Below, piece after piece: positions 44,564-54,463 of a DNA stretch of 64,000 nucleotides. The position numbers and the translations under genes are program-made. Origin of the DNA: Solimonas sp041659605 (GTDB taxonomy: Bacteria; Pseudomonadota; Gammaproteobacteria; Nevskiales; Nevskiaceae); assembly GCA_041659605.1 (NCBI GenBank), contig JBAZXW010000015.1:35681-99680 (forward strand), given 5' to 3'. How positions within the stretch are numbered: the stretch's first letter is position 1; each line of letters begins with the position of its first letter. The notes under the pieces were generated by a model, which did no database searches, was not told the origin of the DNA, and saw only the letters and a program-made list of their open reading frames with translations.

Positions 44564-45286
44564 TCAACCGGCACCGTCGGTGGCGCGCGCCTCGACCCAG
44601 CCGCGCGGCGTCAAGGTCTCCAGCGGACGGAAGCGCTGTTTGTAGGCCATTTTGCGGCTTTCCGGCACCCAGTAGCCGAGATAGACGTGCGGCAGTCCAA
44701 GCGTCTGTGCATGGTGGATCTGGTGCAGCACCGCCAGCGTGCCGAGGCTGCGCGCCGACTCGTCGGGATCGAAGAAGGTATAGACCGCCGACAGCGCCAG
44801 CGGCAGATGGTCGACGACGGCAACGCTGAGCAGCCGGCCGCTGTCGCGGAAGCACCAGTAGTGGACCGGTGCCCAAGGGCATTCGAGGAAGGTGTGGAAC
44901 GCCTGGCGGTCGTAGGGGTCCATGCCGCCGTCGGCGTGACGTCCAAGCAGATAGGCGCGGTAGAGGGCGTAATGCTCGTCGCCCAGCTTGGTTTCGAGCG
45001 TCAGTTGCAGGCCGGAATTGTCATCGAGACAGCGCCGCTGCGAGCGGTTCGGACGGAAAGCGGCCACCGGGACCCGCACCGGGATGCAGCGCGTGCAGTC
45101 GCGGCAATGTGGACGATAGACGTGCCCGCCGCTGCGGCGGAAACCCATTTCCAGCAGACGTTGGTAGCGCGGCGCGTTGAGCGTCCATTCCGGATCGACA
45201 AAGGCGCTGCGCGCGGCGCGGCCGCTCAGGTAGCCGCAGGCGTGCTCGGCGCTCAAGTACAGGCGGACCGGCTGGCTGTCGTTCAT
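44564..45286 (-). CDS. bpt: aspartate/glutamate leucyltransferase Bpt (ATE family)
   Basis: Transfers leucine from Leu-tRNA to proteins with N-terminal Asp or Glu, making them ClpS substrates. The 240-residue product has the ATE-family N-terminus with a conserved cysteine (ACGYLSGR) and the cysteine cluster HCRDCTRC, and the C-terminal LGYWVPESRKMAYKQRF block. The start overlaps the aat stop by one base (TGATG), so the two transferases are co-translated. Confidence 0.93.
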   Translation of the reverse strand: MNDSQPVRLYLSAEHACGYLSGRAARSAFVDPEWTLNAPRYQRLLEMGFRRSGGHVYRPHCRDCTRCIPVRVPVAAFRPNRSQRRCLDDNSGLQLTLETKLGDEHYALYRAYLLGRHADGGMDPYDRQAFHTFLECPWAPVHYWCFRDSGRLLSVAVVDHLPLALSAVYTFFDPDESARSLGTLAVLHQIHHAQTLGLPHVYLGYWVPESRKMAYKQRFRPLETLTPRGWVEARATDGAG

Positions 45287-46026
45287 CACGGTAGATGCTC
45301 CGCCGCGCAGGGGCGTTCGATCTCGAAGCGCCAGCTCGACGGCCGCTGCGCGTCTTCGCGCGACAGCGCCAGCCGGTGCAGGAATTCCGCACGCGGGATG
45401 TCGGTCGCGCCCAGGCTTTCCAGGTGCGCCGAGCTGATCTGGCAGTCGATCATCTCGTAGGCCCAGGCGTCGAGCTGCCTGCACAGCCAATAGAGGCCGA
45501 TCTTTGACGCATCGTCGGCGCGAGAGAACATCGACTCGCCGAAGTACACCCGGCCCAGGGCCATGCCGTACAGTCCGCCGATCAGCTCGCCGTCGCGCCA
45601 GACTTCGACGCTGTGCGCGTAGCCGAGCTCGTGCAGGCCGCGGTAGGCGCGGCGCATGTCGTCGCCGAGCCAGGTGCCGCGGCTGCCGCGGCGCGGGCCG
45701 GCGCAGGCTTCGAGGACATCCGCAAAGCGCTGGTCCAGCGTCACCGCGTAGTCGGCTTTCTGGATCGTGCGCCGCAAAGAGCGCGAGACGTGCAGTGCCG
45801 ACGGCAGCAGCACCGAGCGCGGATCCGGACACCACCACAGGATCGGCTCGTCCGGGTTGTACCAAGGGAAGATGCCTTGCGAATAGGCGCGCAGCAGGCG
45901 CGTCAGCGACAGGTCGCCGCCGATCGCCAGCAGGCCATTGGGCTCGCGCATCGCCAGATGCGCAGGCGGGAAGGGCTGGTGTGGATTGCGCGGGTCCAGC
46001 CAGTGCAGGCGGACGGGACTATCCAT
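45286..46026 (-). CDS. aat: leucyl/phenylalanyl-tRNA-protein transferase
   Basis: Adds Leu or Phe to proteins with N-terminal Lys or Arg. The 246-residue product has GGDLSLTRLLRAYSQGIFPWY, WWCPDPRSVL, GTWLGDDMRRAY, HSVEVW, GGLYGMALGRVYFGESMFS and the HLESLGA ending motif of the family. I took ATG 46026 (MDSPVR). It pairs with bpt, and with clpS-clpA nearby it forms a complete bacterial N-degron system. Confidence 0.96.
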   Translation of the reverse strand: MDSPVRLHWLDPRNPHQPFPPAHLAMREPNGLLAIGGDLSLTRLLRAYSQGIFPWYNPDEPILWWCPDPRSVLLPSALHVSRSLRRTIQKADYAVTLDQRFADVLEACAGPRRGSRGTWLGDDMRRAYRGLHELGYAHSVEVWRDGELIGGLYGMALGRVYFGESMFSRADDASKIGLYWLCRQLDAWAYEMIDCQISSAHLESLGATDIPRAEFLHRLALSREDAQRPSSWRFEIERPCAAEHLP

Positions 46027-46105
46027 TGGCGAGCGTCGCAAGCATGCGCAGAGCATACGCCGGGAGCGTAGCCACCTTGCAACGCCCGTATACCGCCAGG
46101 ATCGG

Positions 46106-46441
46106 TCAGTGGAAGGTGGGTGCGACCGCCGGCACGTCGCGCAGCGCCCATTGCACCACGGCGTCGTGCTCGAAGCGGGAGATCGGCTCGCCGCCGGCCG
46201 GCGGGCCGGCTTCGGCCAGGCGCCCGTTGTCGTCGAAACGGATGTGCGCGCCCGCGGTCTGCACCCGCACCTCGTTGCTGTCGCCCTTGGATTCCAGCGT
46301 CAGCTGCAGATAACGCAGGTCATGACCCGCGAACTCGGGAACGCGGTCCGTTCCGGTGGCGATCTGCGCAGCTTGCTCCGCGCTGAATTCGCGGATACCG
46401 CCTTCCGGCGTGATGACGAAATGTCGTGTCTGCGTGCTCAT
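46106..46441 (-). CDS. hypothetical protein
   Basis: A 111-residue soluble protein I do not recognise. It reads as a short, beta-rich domain (RHFVITPEGG..., DLRYLQLTLES, EVRVQTAGAHIRFDDNG) with a central proline/glycine turn, and has no signal peptide, membrane helix or cysteine. It occupies the place between aat and ftsK where trxB sits in pseudomonads. It is transcribed away from ftsK. Codon use looks like that of its neighbours, so it is probably a real gene. Confidence 0.6.
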   Translation of the reverse strand: MSTQTRHFVITPEGGIREFSAEQAAQIATGTDRVPEFAGHDLRYLQLTLESKGDSNEVRVQTAGAHIRFDDNGRLAEAGPPAGGEPISRFEHDAVVQWALRDVPAVAPTFH

Positions 46442-46592
46442 GGTCTGCTCGTGCGGACAGGGCCTAAATCTTTGACTGCTATTCCTTATGAAGGTTTTCG
46501 GCGCGATTTCAAGAGGCTTGAGAGGCCCAGAAGCGGGCAGTTGCCGTTGGTGCGTCCGTTATACTCCGTTCATCAAAATTGACCGCCGCCGA

Positions 46593-48974
46593 ATGCTCAG
46601 AAGCAAATCCCACGCCACGGATGCCGCCGCGGGTCCCAGCTGGCTTGAACGCCTGCCGCGCGAGGCGGCGATGCTGGCCTGCCTGGGCCTGTCCCTGTTC
46701 CTGCTGGTCACGCTGATCAGCTTCGATCCGAACGATCCCGGCTGGTCCTCGTCCGGCACCGGCGAGCCGGTGCGCAACCTTGCGGGCGCGGTCGGCGCCT
46801 GGATTGCCGACGTCCTGCTTTCGTTGTGCGGCTATGTCGCCTTTCTGCTGCCGTGGGCGGTGTTGCTGATCGGTCTGCGCATCTTCCGCAATCCGGAGCC
46901 GGACGACGAGGGCACACCGCGCGGCGTGCGCGTCGCCGCCTGGCTGGTGCTGCTCGCCAGTCTCGCCTCGCTGGCCGCTTTGCACGTCGGCGCGTCGCCG
47001 GACTGGGCACCGCAAGGCAGCGGCGGCATCGCCGGATTGTTCCTGGCGCAGTACCTGGTCGGTGTGCTCAGCGCCTTCGGCGCCAGCCTGCTGCTGCTGA
47101 CGCTTGCCGTGGCCGCGGCGCCGCTGGCCCTGACGTTTTCGTGGCTGCAGGTCATGGATCGACTCGGCAGCTGGGTCATCGAGGCGATTCAGCGACAGCG
47201 CACCGCGACGGGAACGGAGGCCGCGGAGGCGGGTGGATCGACAGCGGGGAGGCTGGCGGCGGATTCGCCTTTCGTCGGCACGTCATCTGCGGACGCGCGC
47301 GAGGATGCCGCCGAAGCGCTGCGCGCGCCGGGCAAGGAGCGCAAGAAACGCAAGGCGCCGACGCTGAACGGGAGCGCGGAGGACCAGCTGGAACTGCTGC
47401 CGGAAGCGGCAGCGAAAAAGCCGCCGCGTGCTGCGAAAAGCAAGAACGGCGCGGAGCCGGTGCCGGCCTTCGACGGCGATCCGCTGCCGCCGGTTACGAT
47501 GCTCGACCCGGCGCGCCCCTCCGGCCGGCAGTACAGCCAGGAAGATCTGGAGCGCCTGTCGCGCGACGTCGAGCGCCATCTCGAATCCTTCGGCATCAAG
47601 GCGCAGGTCGTCGCGGCCACGCCCGGGCCGGTGATCACGCGCTTCGAGTTGCAGCCGGCGCCGGGCGTCAAGGGCTCGCAGATCACCAACCTGTCGCGCG
47701 ATCTGGCGCGCTCGCTGTCGGTGGCCAGCGTGCGCGTGATCGAGGTCATCGAGGGCAAGTCGGTGGTCGGCCTGGAGATCCCGAACCAGAAGCGCGAGAT
47801 GGTGATGCTGCGCGAGATTCTCGACTCGAGCGTCTACCGCAATTCCGCGTCGCCGCTGACGATGGCGCTGGGCAAGGACATCGCCGGCCATCCGGTCGCC
47901 TTCGACCTCGCCAAGATGCCGCACCTGCTGGTTGCCGGCACCACCGGCTCCGGCAAGTCGGTGGCGATCAACGTGATGATCCTGTCGATGCTGTTCAAGG
48001 CGACCAGCGATCAAGTGCGCTTCATCTTCATCGACCCGAAGATGCTGGAGCTGTCGGTCTACGAGGGCATCCCGCATCTGCTGACGCCGGTCGTCACCGA
48101 CATGAAGGACGCCGCCAATGCGCTGCGCTGGTGCGTCGCCGAGATGGAGCGCCGCTATCGCCTGATGTCGGCATTGGGCGTGCGTAACCTCGCTGGCCTC
48201 AACCGCAAGATCGAGGACGCCGAGCGCGCCGGTGAGCCGGTGCGCGATCCGATCAAGTCGGTGCCGCAGGATCTGTTCGATGCCGAGGCGATGCCGCTGC
48301 CCGAAGTGCTGCAGTCGCTGCCGAACATCGTGGTCGTCATCGACGAGCTGGCCGACATGATGATGGTGGTCGGCAAGAAGGTCGAAGAGCTGATCGCGCG
48401 CATTGCGCAGAAGGCGCGCGCCGCCGGCATCCACCTGATCGTCGCGACGCAGCGGCCGAGCGTCGACGTCATCACCGGACTGATCAAGGCCAACATCCCG
48501 TCGCGCCTCGCGTTCCAGGTGGCGTCGCGCATCGACTCGCGCACGATTCTCGACGAGATGGGCGCGGAGACCCTGCTCGGTCACGGCGATGGTCTGTTCC
48601 GTCCGATCGGCGCCAGCCGGCTCGACCGCGTGCACGGCGCCTTCGTCGACGACCATGAAGTGCACAAGGTCGTGGCCTATCTCAAGCAGGTCGCGCCGCC
48701 AAATTACATCGAGAGCATTTGCGCCGACGAAGCGCCCGCGACTGCGAACGGCGAGGGCGGCGACGATGCCGAGGCCGATCCGCTCTACGACCAGGCGGTT
48801 GCGCTCGTGCTGGAGACGCGCAAGGCGTCGGTGTCGTGGGTGCAGCGTCGGCTGAAGATCGGCTACAACCGCGCGGCGCGCATGGTCGAGCAGATGGAAG
48901 CCTCGGGCATCGTCGGGCCGAGCGGGCCGGGCGGAAACCGCGACATCCTCGCGCCCGGCGGGCGCGGCGACTGA
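46593..48974 (+). CDS. ftsK: DNA translocase FtsK
   Basis: Septal DNA pump that clears chromosomes at division. The 793-residue protein has four to five N-terminal membrane helices (about 25-215), a short proline/alanine/lysine-rich linker (about 220-330), the RecA-like motor with Walker A GTTGSGKS and Walker B VVVIDELADMMM, and a C-terminal gamma domain (LVLETRKASVSWVQRRLKIGYNRAARM) that reads KOPS sites. The linker is much shorter than in E. coli. A GTTATACT box at 46557-46564 may be the -10. Start ATG 46593. Confidence 0.95.
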   Translation: MLRSKSHATDAAAGPSWLERLPREAAMLACLGLSLFLLVTLISFDPNDPGWSSSGTGEPVRNLAGAVGAWIADVLLSLCGYVAFLLPWAVLLIGLRIFRNPEPDDEGTPRGVRVAAWLVLLASLASLAALHVGASPDWAPQGSGGIAGLFLAQYLVGVLSAFGASLLLLTLAVAAAPLALTFSWLQVMDRLGSWVIEAIQRQRTATGTEAAEAGGSTAGRLAADSPFVGTSSADAREDAAEALRAPGKERKKRKAPTLNGSAEDQLELLPEAAAKKPPRAAKSKNGAEPVPAFDGDPLPPVTMLDPARPSGRQYSQEDLERLSRDVERHLESFGIKAQVVAATPGPVITRFELQPAPGVKGSQITNLSRDLARSLSVASVRVIEVIEGKSVVGLEIPNQKREMVMLREILDSSVYRNSASPLTMALGKDIAGHPVAFDLAKMPHLLVAGTTGSGKSVAINVMILSMLFKATSDQVRFIFIDPKMLELSVYEGIPHLLTPVVTDMKDAANALRWCVAEMERRYRLMSALGVRNLAGLNRKIEDAERAGEPVRDPIKSVPQDLFDAEAMPLPEVLQSLPNIVVVIDELADMMMVVGKKVEELIARIAQKARAAGIHLIVATQRPSVDVITGLIKANIPSRLAFQVASRIDSRTILDEMGAETLLGHGDGLFRPIGASRLDRVHGAFVDDHEVHKVVAYLKQVAPPNYIESICADEAPATANGEGGDDAEADPLYDQAVALVLETRKASVSWVQRRLKIGYNRAARMVEQMEASGIVGPSGPGGNRDILAPGGRGD

Positions 48975-49041
48975 TCGTGATTCAGATGAGGGCAAGGCCC
49001 ACGCTGCAGACTGAAGCGCCTCTTTCCTGGACCTCGCTCCG

Positions 49042-49674
49042 ATGATTCGCACGATCTGCTTTCTGCTGCTCACGCTCACCGGCCTGCCGGTCGGTGCCGC
49101 GGAGCCGGCTGTTCGCTTGCAGCGCTTTCTCAACGACGTGAAGTCGCTGTCGGCGCACTTCGAACAGACGCAGCTCGGCGACGACGGGCAGGTGATCGCC
49201 ACGCGTGCCGGCACCTTCCAGCTCGCGCGTCCCGGCCGTTTCCGCTGGGATTACGAGACGCCCTACAAGCAGCTGATGGTCTGCGACGGCCAGCGCATCT
49301 GGAACTACGAGCCCGATCTGGCGCAGGTCACGGTGCGCGACGCCGGCGACATCCTGCGCGACACGCCGGTGGCGCTGCTGGCCGAAGGGCAGAACCTCGA
49401 AGACCGTTTCACCATCGCCGAAGCCGGCATGGAAGGCGACCTGCAGCGGCTGGTCCTGGAACCCAGGACGGCCGATGCGGATTTTCGCCGCGTCGAGCTG
49501 TGGCTGCAGCCGGACGGCGCGCCGGTGCGCATGCGCCTGCACGATCCGCTCGGCGGCGTCAGCGACATCCACTTCACCGACGTGCAGCGCAATGCGCGCA
49601 TCGACCCGGCGATGTTCCGCTTTACGCCGCCGGCCGGTGTCGAGGTCGTGCAGTTGGACGGCGCGACGCAGTGA
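49042..49674 (+). CDS. lolA: outer-membrane lipoprotein carrier LolA
   Basis: Periplasmic chaperone that carries lipoproteins from LolCDE to LolB. The 210-residue precursor has a signal peptide (about 1-19, ending VGAAEP), the SLSAHFEQTQ segment, GTFQLARPGRFRWDYETPYKQLMVCDG with the conserved Arg and the hydrophobic cavity residues, and FRFTPPAGVEVV at the end. It is followed without gap by rarA (GTGA overlap), the usual ftsK-lolA-rarA-serS order. Confidence 0.95.
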   Translation: MIRTICFLLLTLTGLPVGAAEPAVRLQRFLNDVKSLSAHFEQTQLGDDGQVIATRAGTFQLARPGRFRWDYETPYKQLMVCDGQRIWNYEPDLAQVTVRDAGDILRDTPVALLAEGQNLEDRFTIAEAGMEGDLQRLVLEPRTADADFRRVELWLQPDGAPVRMRLHDPLGGVSDIHFTDVQRNARIDPAMFRFTPPAGVEVVQLDGATQ

Positions 49675-51002
49675 ATGAGGCCGCGCCCGCAGGGGCGAAC
49701 GCGCGGGCGGCGCGACCTCTCGCCGAGCGCATGCGACCGCGCACGCTCGACGAGGTCGCCGGCCAGGCGCACCTGCTCGGAACCGACGCGCCGCTGCGCA
49801 CGCTGCTCGAAGCCGGCAGCGTGCCGTCGATGGTGTTCTGGGGGCCGCCCGGGGTCGGCAAGACCACGCTGGCGCGGCTGATCGCCGGCTGCACGAACGC
49901 GCAGTTCCTGACCCTCTCGGCGGTGCTCGCCGGCGTCAAGGACATCCGCGAGGCGGTCGCCCAGGCACAGATCGCGCGCGACGGGCTGGCGCGTCAGCGC
50001 ACGGTCCTGTTCATCGACGAGATCCATCGCTTCAACAAGGGCCAGCAGGACGCGCTGCTGCCTTTCGTCGAGGACGGCACGCTGACGCTGATCGGCGCGA
50101 CCACCGAGAACCCGTCGTTCGAACTCAATGCGGCGCTGTTGTCGCGGCTGCGCGTGTTCGTGCTGCGTTCGCTCGAACTCGCCGATATCCGCACGCTGCT
50201 GGCGCGCGCGCTGACCGATCCGGAGCGCGGCCTGGGCGCCGCGGCCGACGCCATTCCGGCCTCGTGGCTGGACCGGCTGGCCGAAGTGGCCGACGGCGAT
50301 GCGCGTCGCGGCCTGGTGTTGCTCGAAACCGCCGTCGAGCTGGCGCGCGCGCAGAAGCAGACCGACGACGCGACGCTGGAGCGCCTTGTCGGCCGCGGCC
50401 TGCGCCGCTTCGACAAGCAGGGCGAGAACTTCTACGACCAGATCTCGGCGCTGCACAAGTCGGTGCGCGGCAGCGATCCCGATGCGGCGCTGTACTGGTT
50501 CGCGCGCATGCTCGACGGCGGCTGCGATCCCCACTATGTCGCGCGCCGCATCCTGCGCATGGCCATCGAGGACGTCGGCCTCGCCGATCCGCGCGCGCAG
50601 GACACATGCCTGGCGGCCTGGGACAGCTATCAGCGCCTCGGCAGTCCGGAAGGCGAGCTGGCGCTGGCGCAGGCGGTCGTCTACCTGGCCTGCGCGCCGA
50701 AGAGCAACGCCGTCTACTCGGCTTACAACGCAGCGCGCAAGCTGGTCGAGGACACCGGCACGCTGGAGGTGCCGATGCACTTGCGCAACGCGCCGACGCG
50801 GCTGATGAAGGATCTCGGCTACGGCAGCGGCTATCGCTACGACCACGATGAAGGCGGCGCGCATGCGGCCGGCCAGCAGTTCCTGCCCGACCGGCTGGTC
50901 GGCACCGAGCTGTACCGGCCGACCAGCCGCGGCGTCGAGCAGCGCATTGCCGAACGGCTGAGCGCGCTGCGCCAGCAGCGCAGCGTGCAAAAGCCGCGTT
51001 AG
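49671..51002 (+). CDS. rarA: replication-associated recombination protein RarA
   Basis: AAA+ ATPase acting at stalled replication forks. The 443-residue protein has Walker A GPPGVGKTTLA (about residue 60), Walker B TVLFIDEIHRFNKGQQDALL, sensor GATTENPSFELN, and the MgsA C-terminal domain (RGSDPDAALYWFARML, LADPRAQ). The start is a GTG inside the lolA stop, the only in-frame choice. serS follows after 55 bp. Confidence 0.95.
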   Translation: MNEAAPAGANARAARPLAERMRPRTLDEVAGQAHLLGTDAPLRTLLEAGSVPSMVFWGPPGVGKTTLARLIAGCTNAQFLTLSAVLAGVKDIREAVAQAQIARDGLARQRTVLFIDEIHRFNKGQQDALLPFVEDGTLTLIGATTENPSFELNAALLSRLRVFVLRSLELADIRTLLARALTDPERGLGAAADAIPASWLDRLAEVADGDARRGLVLLETAVELARAQKQTDDATLERLVGRGLRRFDKQGENFYDQISALHKSVRGSDPDAALYWFARMLDGGCDPHYVARRILRMAIEDVGLADPRAQDTCLAAWDSYQRLGSPEGELALAQAVVYLACAPKSNAVYSAYNAARKLVEDTGTLEVPMHLRNAPTRLMKDLGYGSGYRYDHDEGGAHAAGQQFLPDRLVGTELYRPTSRGVEQRIAERLSALRQQRSVQKPR

Positions 51003-51057
51003 CAGGCCCTAGCAGGCCCTACAATGTGCGCCTCTTTGCCGGGGCCTTTGTCTTTCC

Positions 51058-52332
51058 ATGCTTGACGTCAAACTGTTGCGCACCGACCCGCAGCGCGTCG
51101 CCGATCAGCTCGCGCGTCGCGGCTTTGTTCTCGATCAGGCCGCCTTCAACGAGCTGGAAGCGCGCCGCAAGTCGGTGCAGACGCAGACCGAGCAGCTGCA
51201 AGCCGAGCGCAACAGCCGCTCCAAGGCGATCGGCATCGCCAAGGGCAAGGGCGAGGACGTCGCGCCGCTGCTCGCGGACGTCGATCGTCTCGGCCGCGAG
51301 CTGGAGAGCTGCAAGCAGCAGCTCGAAGGCGCGCAGAGTGCCTTGAACGCACTGCTGCAGGGGCTGCCGAACATCCCGCAGGCCTCGGTGCCGGATGGCA
51401 AGGACGAGCACGACAACGTCGAGCTGCGTCGCTGGGGGGCTCCGCGGTCTGCTGAAGGCGCGCGCGATCACGCCGACCTGGGCGAGGCGCTGGGCCTGAT
51501 GGATTTCGCCGCGGCGGCCAAGCTGACCGGCGCGCGTTTCACCGTGCTGCGCGGCGGCCTGGCGCGCATGCAGCGCGCGCTGACCCAGTTCATGCTCGAC
51601 GTGCACACGCAGGAGCACGGCTACGAAGAGCTGTACGTGCCCTACATCGTCAACGCGACGAGCCTGTTCGGCACCGGCCAGCTGCCGAAGTTCGGCGACG
51701 ATCTGTTCGCCCTGCGCGGCGAAGTCGACTGGCGGCTGATTCCGACCGCGGAAGTGCCGGTCACCAATCTGCTGCGCGACGAAATCCTTGACCCGGCGAA
51801 TCTGCCGCGGCGCTGGGTCGCGCACACGCCCTGTTTTCGCGCCGAAGCCGGCGCCGCCGGCCGCGACACGCGCGGCATGATCCGCCAGCACCAGTTCGAG
51901 AAGGTGGAGCTCGTGCAGGCGACGCTGCCCGAGAAGTCCTATGCGGCGCACGAGGAGCTGACCGGCCACGCCGAGGCGATTCTCAAGAAGCTCGACCTGC
52001 CGTACCGCGTGATGGCGCTGTGCGCGGGCGACATGGGCGCGGCCTCGTCCAGGACCTACGATCTCGAAGTCTGGCTGCCGAGCCAGAACCGCTATCGCGA
52101 GATCTCGTCCTGCTCCAACTTCGAGGACTTCCAGGCGCGGCGCATGCTCGCGCGCTACCGCCATCCGGAAACCAAGAAGCCGGAACTGCTGCACACGCTC
52201 AACGGCTCGGGTCTCGCTGTCGGCCGCACGCTGGTCGCGATTGTCGAGAACTACCAGCAGGCCGACGGCTCGATCGCCGTGCCGGACGCGCTGGTTGGTT
52301 ATATGGGCGGCGTGCGGCGCATCGGATCCTGA
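51058..52332 (+). CDS. serS: seryl-tRNA synthetase
   Basis: Charges tRNA-Ser. The 424-residue protein has the N-terminal coiled-coil arm (about 30-105), then class II motifs: motif 1 around the YVPYIVNATSLFGTGQLPKF segment, motif 2 with FRAEAGAAGRDTRGMIRQHQFEKVE, and motif 3 GSGLAVGRTLVAIVENY. A TACAAT box at 51020-51025, in a doubled AGCAGGCCCTA sequence, may be its -10. Confidence 0.97.
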   Translation: MLDVKLLRTDPQRVADQLARRGFVLDQAAFNELEARRKSVQTQTEQLQAERNSRSKAIGIAKGKGEDVAPLLADVDRLGRELESCKQQLEGAQSALNALLQGLPNIPQASVPDGKDEHDNVELRRWGAPRSAEGARDHADLGEALGLMDFAAAAKLTGARFTVLRGGLARMQRALTQFMLDVHTQEHGYEELYVPYIVNATSLFGTGQLPKFGDDLFALRGEVDWRLIPTAEVPVTNLLRDEILDPANLPRRWVAHTPCFRAEAGAAGRDTRGMIRQHQFEKVELVQATLPEKSYAAHEELTGHAEAILKKLDLPYRVMALCAGDMGAASSRTYDLEVWLPSQNRYREISSCSNFEDFQARRMLARYRHPETKKPELLHTLNGSGLAVGRTLVAIVENYQQADGSIAVPDALVGYMGGVRRIGS

Positions 52333-52514
52333 CGCGGAACAGGCGGGTGCGGGCACGGCGGAGCGGGTCCGCCGCCTGATGCCGCCCCGCTGGGCGGTAC
52401 GCGCATCGCCCGAATCGCTCCGCTCGTGCGTGAAGCGCGGCTGTTGCGTTGCAACCGCGCTATGTTGGACTCGCTTTGATTGATCGAGCCCTGAGTGCGG
52501 TTGCAAGGTCGAGG

Positions 52515-54233
52515 ATGGCGGTGTCGTGCGTCGTCCGCGTCTTTGCGTCCCCGCGGTTCGGCTTGCGGTATCTCTTGCCGGTCGCCTGCTTCATGGCTGC
52601 CGCGGTGAGCGCTTCCGCAGCGCCGGTGCCGATCGTAACGGCCGAGTGGGCGCCGCCGCCAGGAAGGGCGGCCGGGCAGGCTCCGGACCCCAATGCCCAG
52701 TCGCAGTTCAGGCCCTTCGATGCCGCGCGCATGCACCGTTTCGAGCGCAACCCCGACGGCCTGTGGCTCAGAGTCCTGCCGCAGTCCGGCAGTTGGCCCG
52801 AGGGCCCGCTCGTGTTGACGGTCCACCGGGTGGTTTTCGGGACGACCAGCCTGCAGTGGGACGGTGCGTCCAGGCCGCTGCGCGCCGACATACTGGATCC
52901 GCTGGCGACCGGTCTCGCCGGTCACTCGGCCCCGGTGTTCGATTTGCCGCCCGACCTGCCGAAGGAGGCGCCCCTGCTGCTGCACTTCGAATCACATCCA
53001 ACGCTGGCGCCGAGTGCGACGATCACCGTCGAGCCGCTGGCGGATTACCTGCGTCGCGACGCTTTGTGGGTGGCGCTGGCCAGCGCCTGTCTGGCAGCCA
53101 TGGCCGCGATGGCGCTGACCGCGTTCGTGTTCACCTTGCTGCTGGGTGATCGCGCCTACCTGTTCTATGCGCTGTACCTGAGCTGCTTCATCGTGCTCGA
53201 GGTGATTGCGACGGGTTATCTCTTCACGGTGCTGCGTTGGCACGCCTGGGCACCTGCCATCGGCGCGATCGGCAAGCTGGTGACCATCGCCAGCGTCGTC
53301 AGCGCCTGCCTGTTCCTGATGGACTTTGTGCGGATGCGCGATACGGCGCCGCGAATACGGCGGGTGATTCAGACCTACGTCGCCGTATTCGGCACGACCA
53401 TCGGGTTGGGTCTGCTGCCGATCCCGGCCCTGCAGGAACTCGCCCGCGTGATGGTGAACCCGATGCTTGCGTTCGGCGCGCTGATCCTGCCGGTGGCAGC
53501 GCTGATCGTCGCAGCCCGGGGGTCGCGCTACGGTCTGTATTTTCTGCTCGGTTGGCTGCCGCTGATGGCAGTGACGTTCATGAGTTCGGTGCAAGTTTCC
53601 GGTGCCTTTGCCGAGGCAACGTGGCTGATGGACTCGCTGCTCGTCGCCGGAACTTTCGAGGCTTTGGTGCTGGCGATCGGTCTCGCCGACCGGGCGTTGG
53701 CGCATCGCCATCAGTTCCATTCCGCGCAGCAGCTGTCGATGACCGACCCGCTGACCGGGCTGCTCAACCGCCGTGCCTTCGAAGCGCAGTTCGCCGCGCT
53801 GATTGCGCAAGCGCAGGCCGATGGGCTCCGGCTTTATGTCCTCTTCATCGATCTCGACCACTTCAAGTCGCTGAACGACTGCTTCGGCCATCGCGCCGGC
53901 GATCAGGCACTCTCTGCCGTGGCCGGCGCCATGCGGCGGATCGCTCCGGGCGGCAGTCTGCAGTGCCGCTACGGCGGCGAGGAGTTTGTGCTCGCGATGA
54001 GCGTGACGCGCAGCGCCGATGCGCTGACTACTGCCGAAATGCTGCGCTCGGCGGTTGTGTCGCTTGGCATACCGGTCAACCAGGAAGGCGGTGTCCTGAC
54101 ACTGAGCATCGGCTTGGCCCGATACCATACCGGGGACTCGGCTGCGATGACGATCGAGGCGGCGGATCGCGCGATGTATCGTGCCAAGTCGGGCGGCCGC
54201 AACCGGGTGATGGAGGTCGAAGCGCCGGGCTGA
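52515..54233 (+). CDS. 7TM-receptor diguanylate cyclase (GGEEF)
   Basis: A 572-residue predicted membrane receptor: signal-like N-terminus (about 15-36), a periplasmic 7TMR-DISMED2-like domain (about 37-180), seven membrane helices (about 185-392) and a GGDEF domain (about 405-570) with active GGEEF at 487-491 and LDHFKSLNDCFGH. It lacks an RxxD I-site five residues before, so unlike the enzyme at 5180 it should not be product-inhibited. A GAGG ribosome site precedes ATG 52515; the frame is open 22 codons earlier. The input signal is unknown. Confidence 0.9.
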   Translation: MAVSCVVRVFASPRFGLRYLLPVACFMAAAVSASAAPVPIVTAEWAPPPGRAAGQAPDPNAQSQFRPFDAARMHRFERNPDGLWLRVLPQSGSWPEGPLVLTVHRVVFGTTSLQWDGASRPLRADILDPLATGLAGHSAPVFDLPPDLPKEAPLLLHFESHPTLAPSATITVEPLADYLRRDALWVALASACLAAMAAMALTAFVFTLLLGDRAYLFYALYLSCFIVLEVIATGYLFTVLRWHAWAPAIGAIGKLVTIASVVSACLFLMDFVRMRDTAPRIRRVIQTYVAVFGTTIGLGLLPIPALQELARVMVNPMLAFGALILPVAALIVAARGSRYGLYFLLGWLPLMAVTFMSSVQVSGAFAEATWLMDSLLVAGTFEALVLAIGLADRALAHRHQFHSAQQLSMTDPLTGLLNRRAFEAQFAALIAQAQADGLRLYVLFIDLDHFKSLNDCFGHRAGDQALSAVAGAMRRIAPGGSLQCRYGGEEFVLAMSVTRSADALTTAEMLRSAVVSLGIPVNQEGGVLTLSIGLARYHTGDSAAMTIEAADRAMYRAKSGGRNRVMEVEAPG

Positions 54234-54256
54234 GAGGGCCGATGCCGTGTTGACGA

Positions 54257-54463
54257 CTACGGCGTGTCCTTCTCCGTGTCGGCAGGTGCGGATTCGCGAC
54301 GCAGCAGATCCAGCCGTCGTTGCGCTTCCTCGGCCTCGGCAGCGTCTCGCAGCTTCTGCTCCTGGGTGCGGCCGAAGCGCGCGCGGTTCTGCGCGGCCTG
54401 TTCCTCGGCGGCTTTCCGTTCCTTCTGCTTGCGGAAGCGGTTGAGGTTGACGACCTTGCTCAT
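54257..54463 (-). CDS. DUF4169 family small protein
   Basis: A 68-residue, very charged protein with the DUF4169 start VVNLNRFRKQKERKAAEEQA and an FGRTQEQK motif; mostly helical, no membrane segment. Function unknown. Its ATG overlaps the stop of the methyltransferase gene by 4 bp, so the two are coupled. Confidence 0.85.
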   Translation of the reverse strand: MSKVVNLNRFRKQKERKAAEEQAAQNRARFGRTQEQKLRDAAEAEEAQRRLDLLRRESAPADTEKDTP

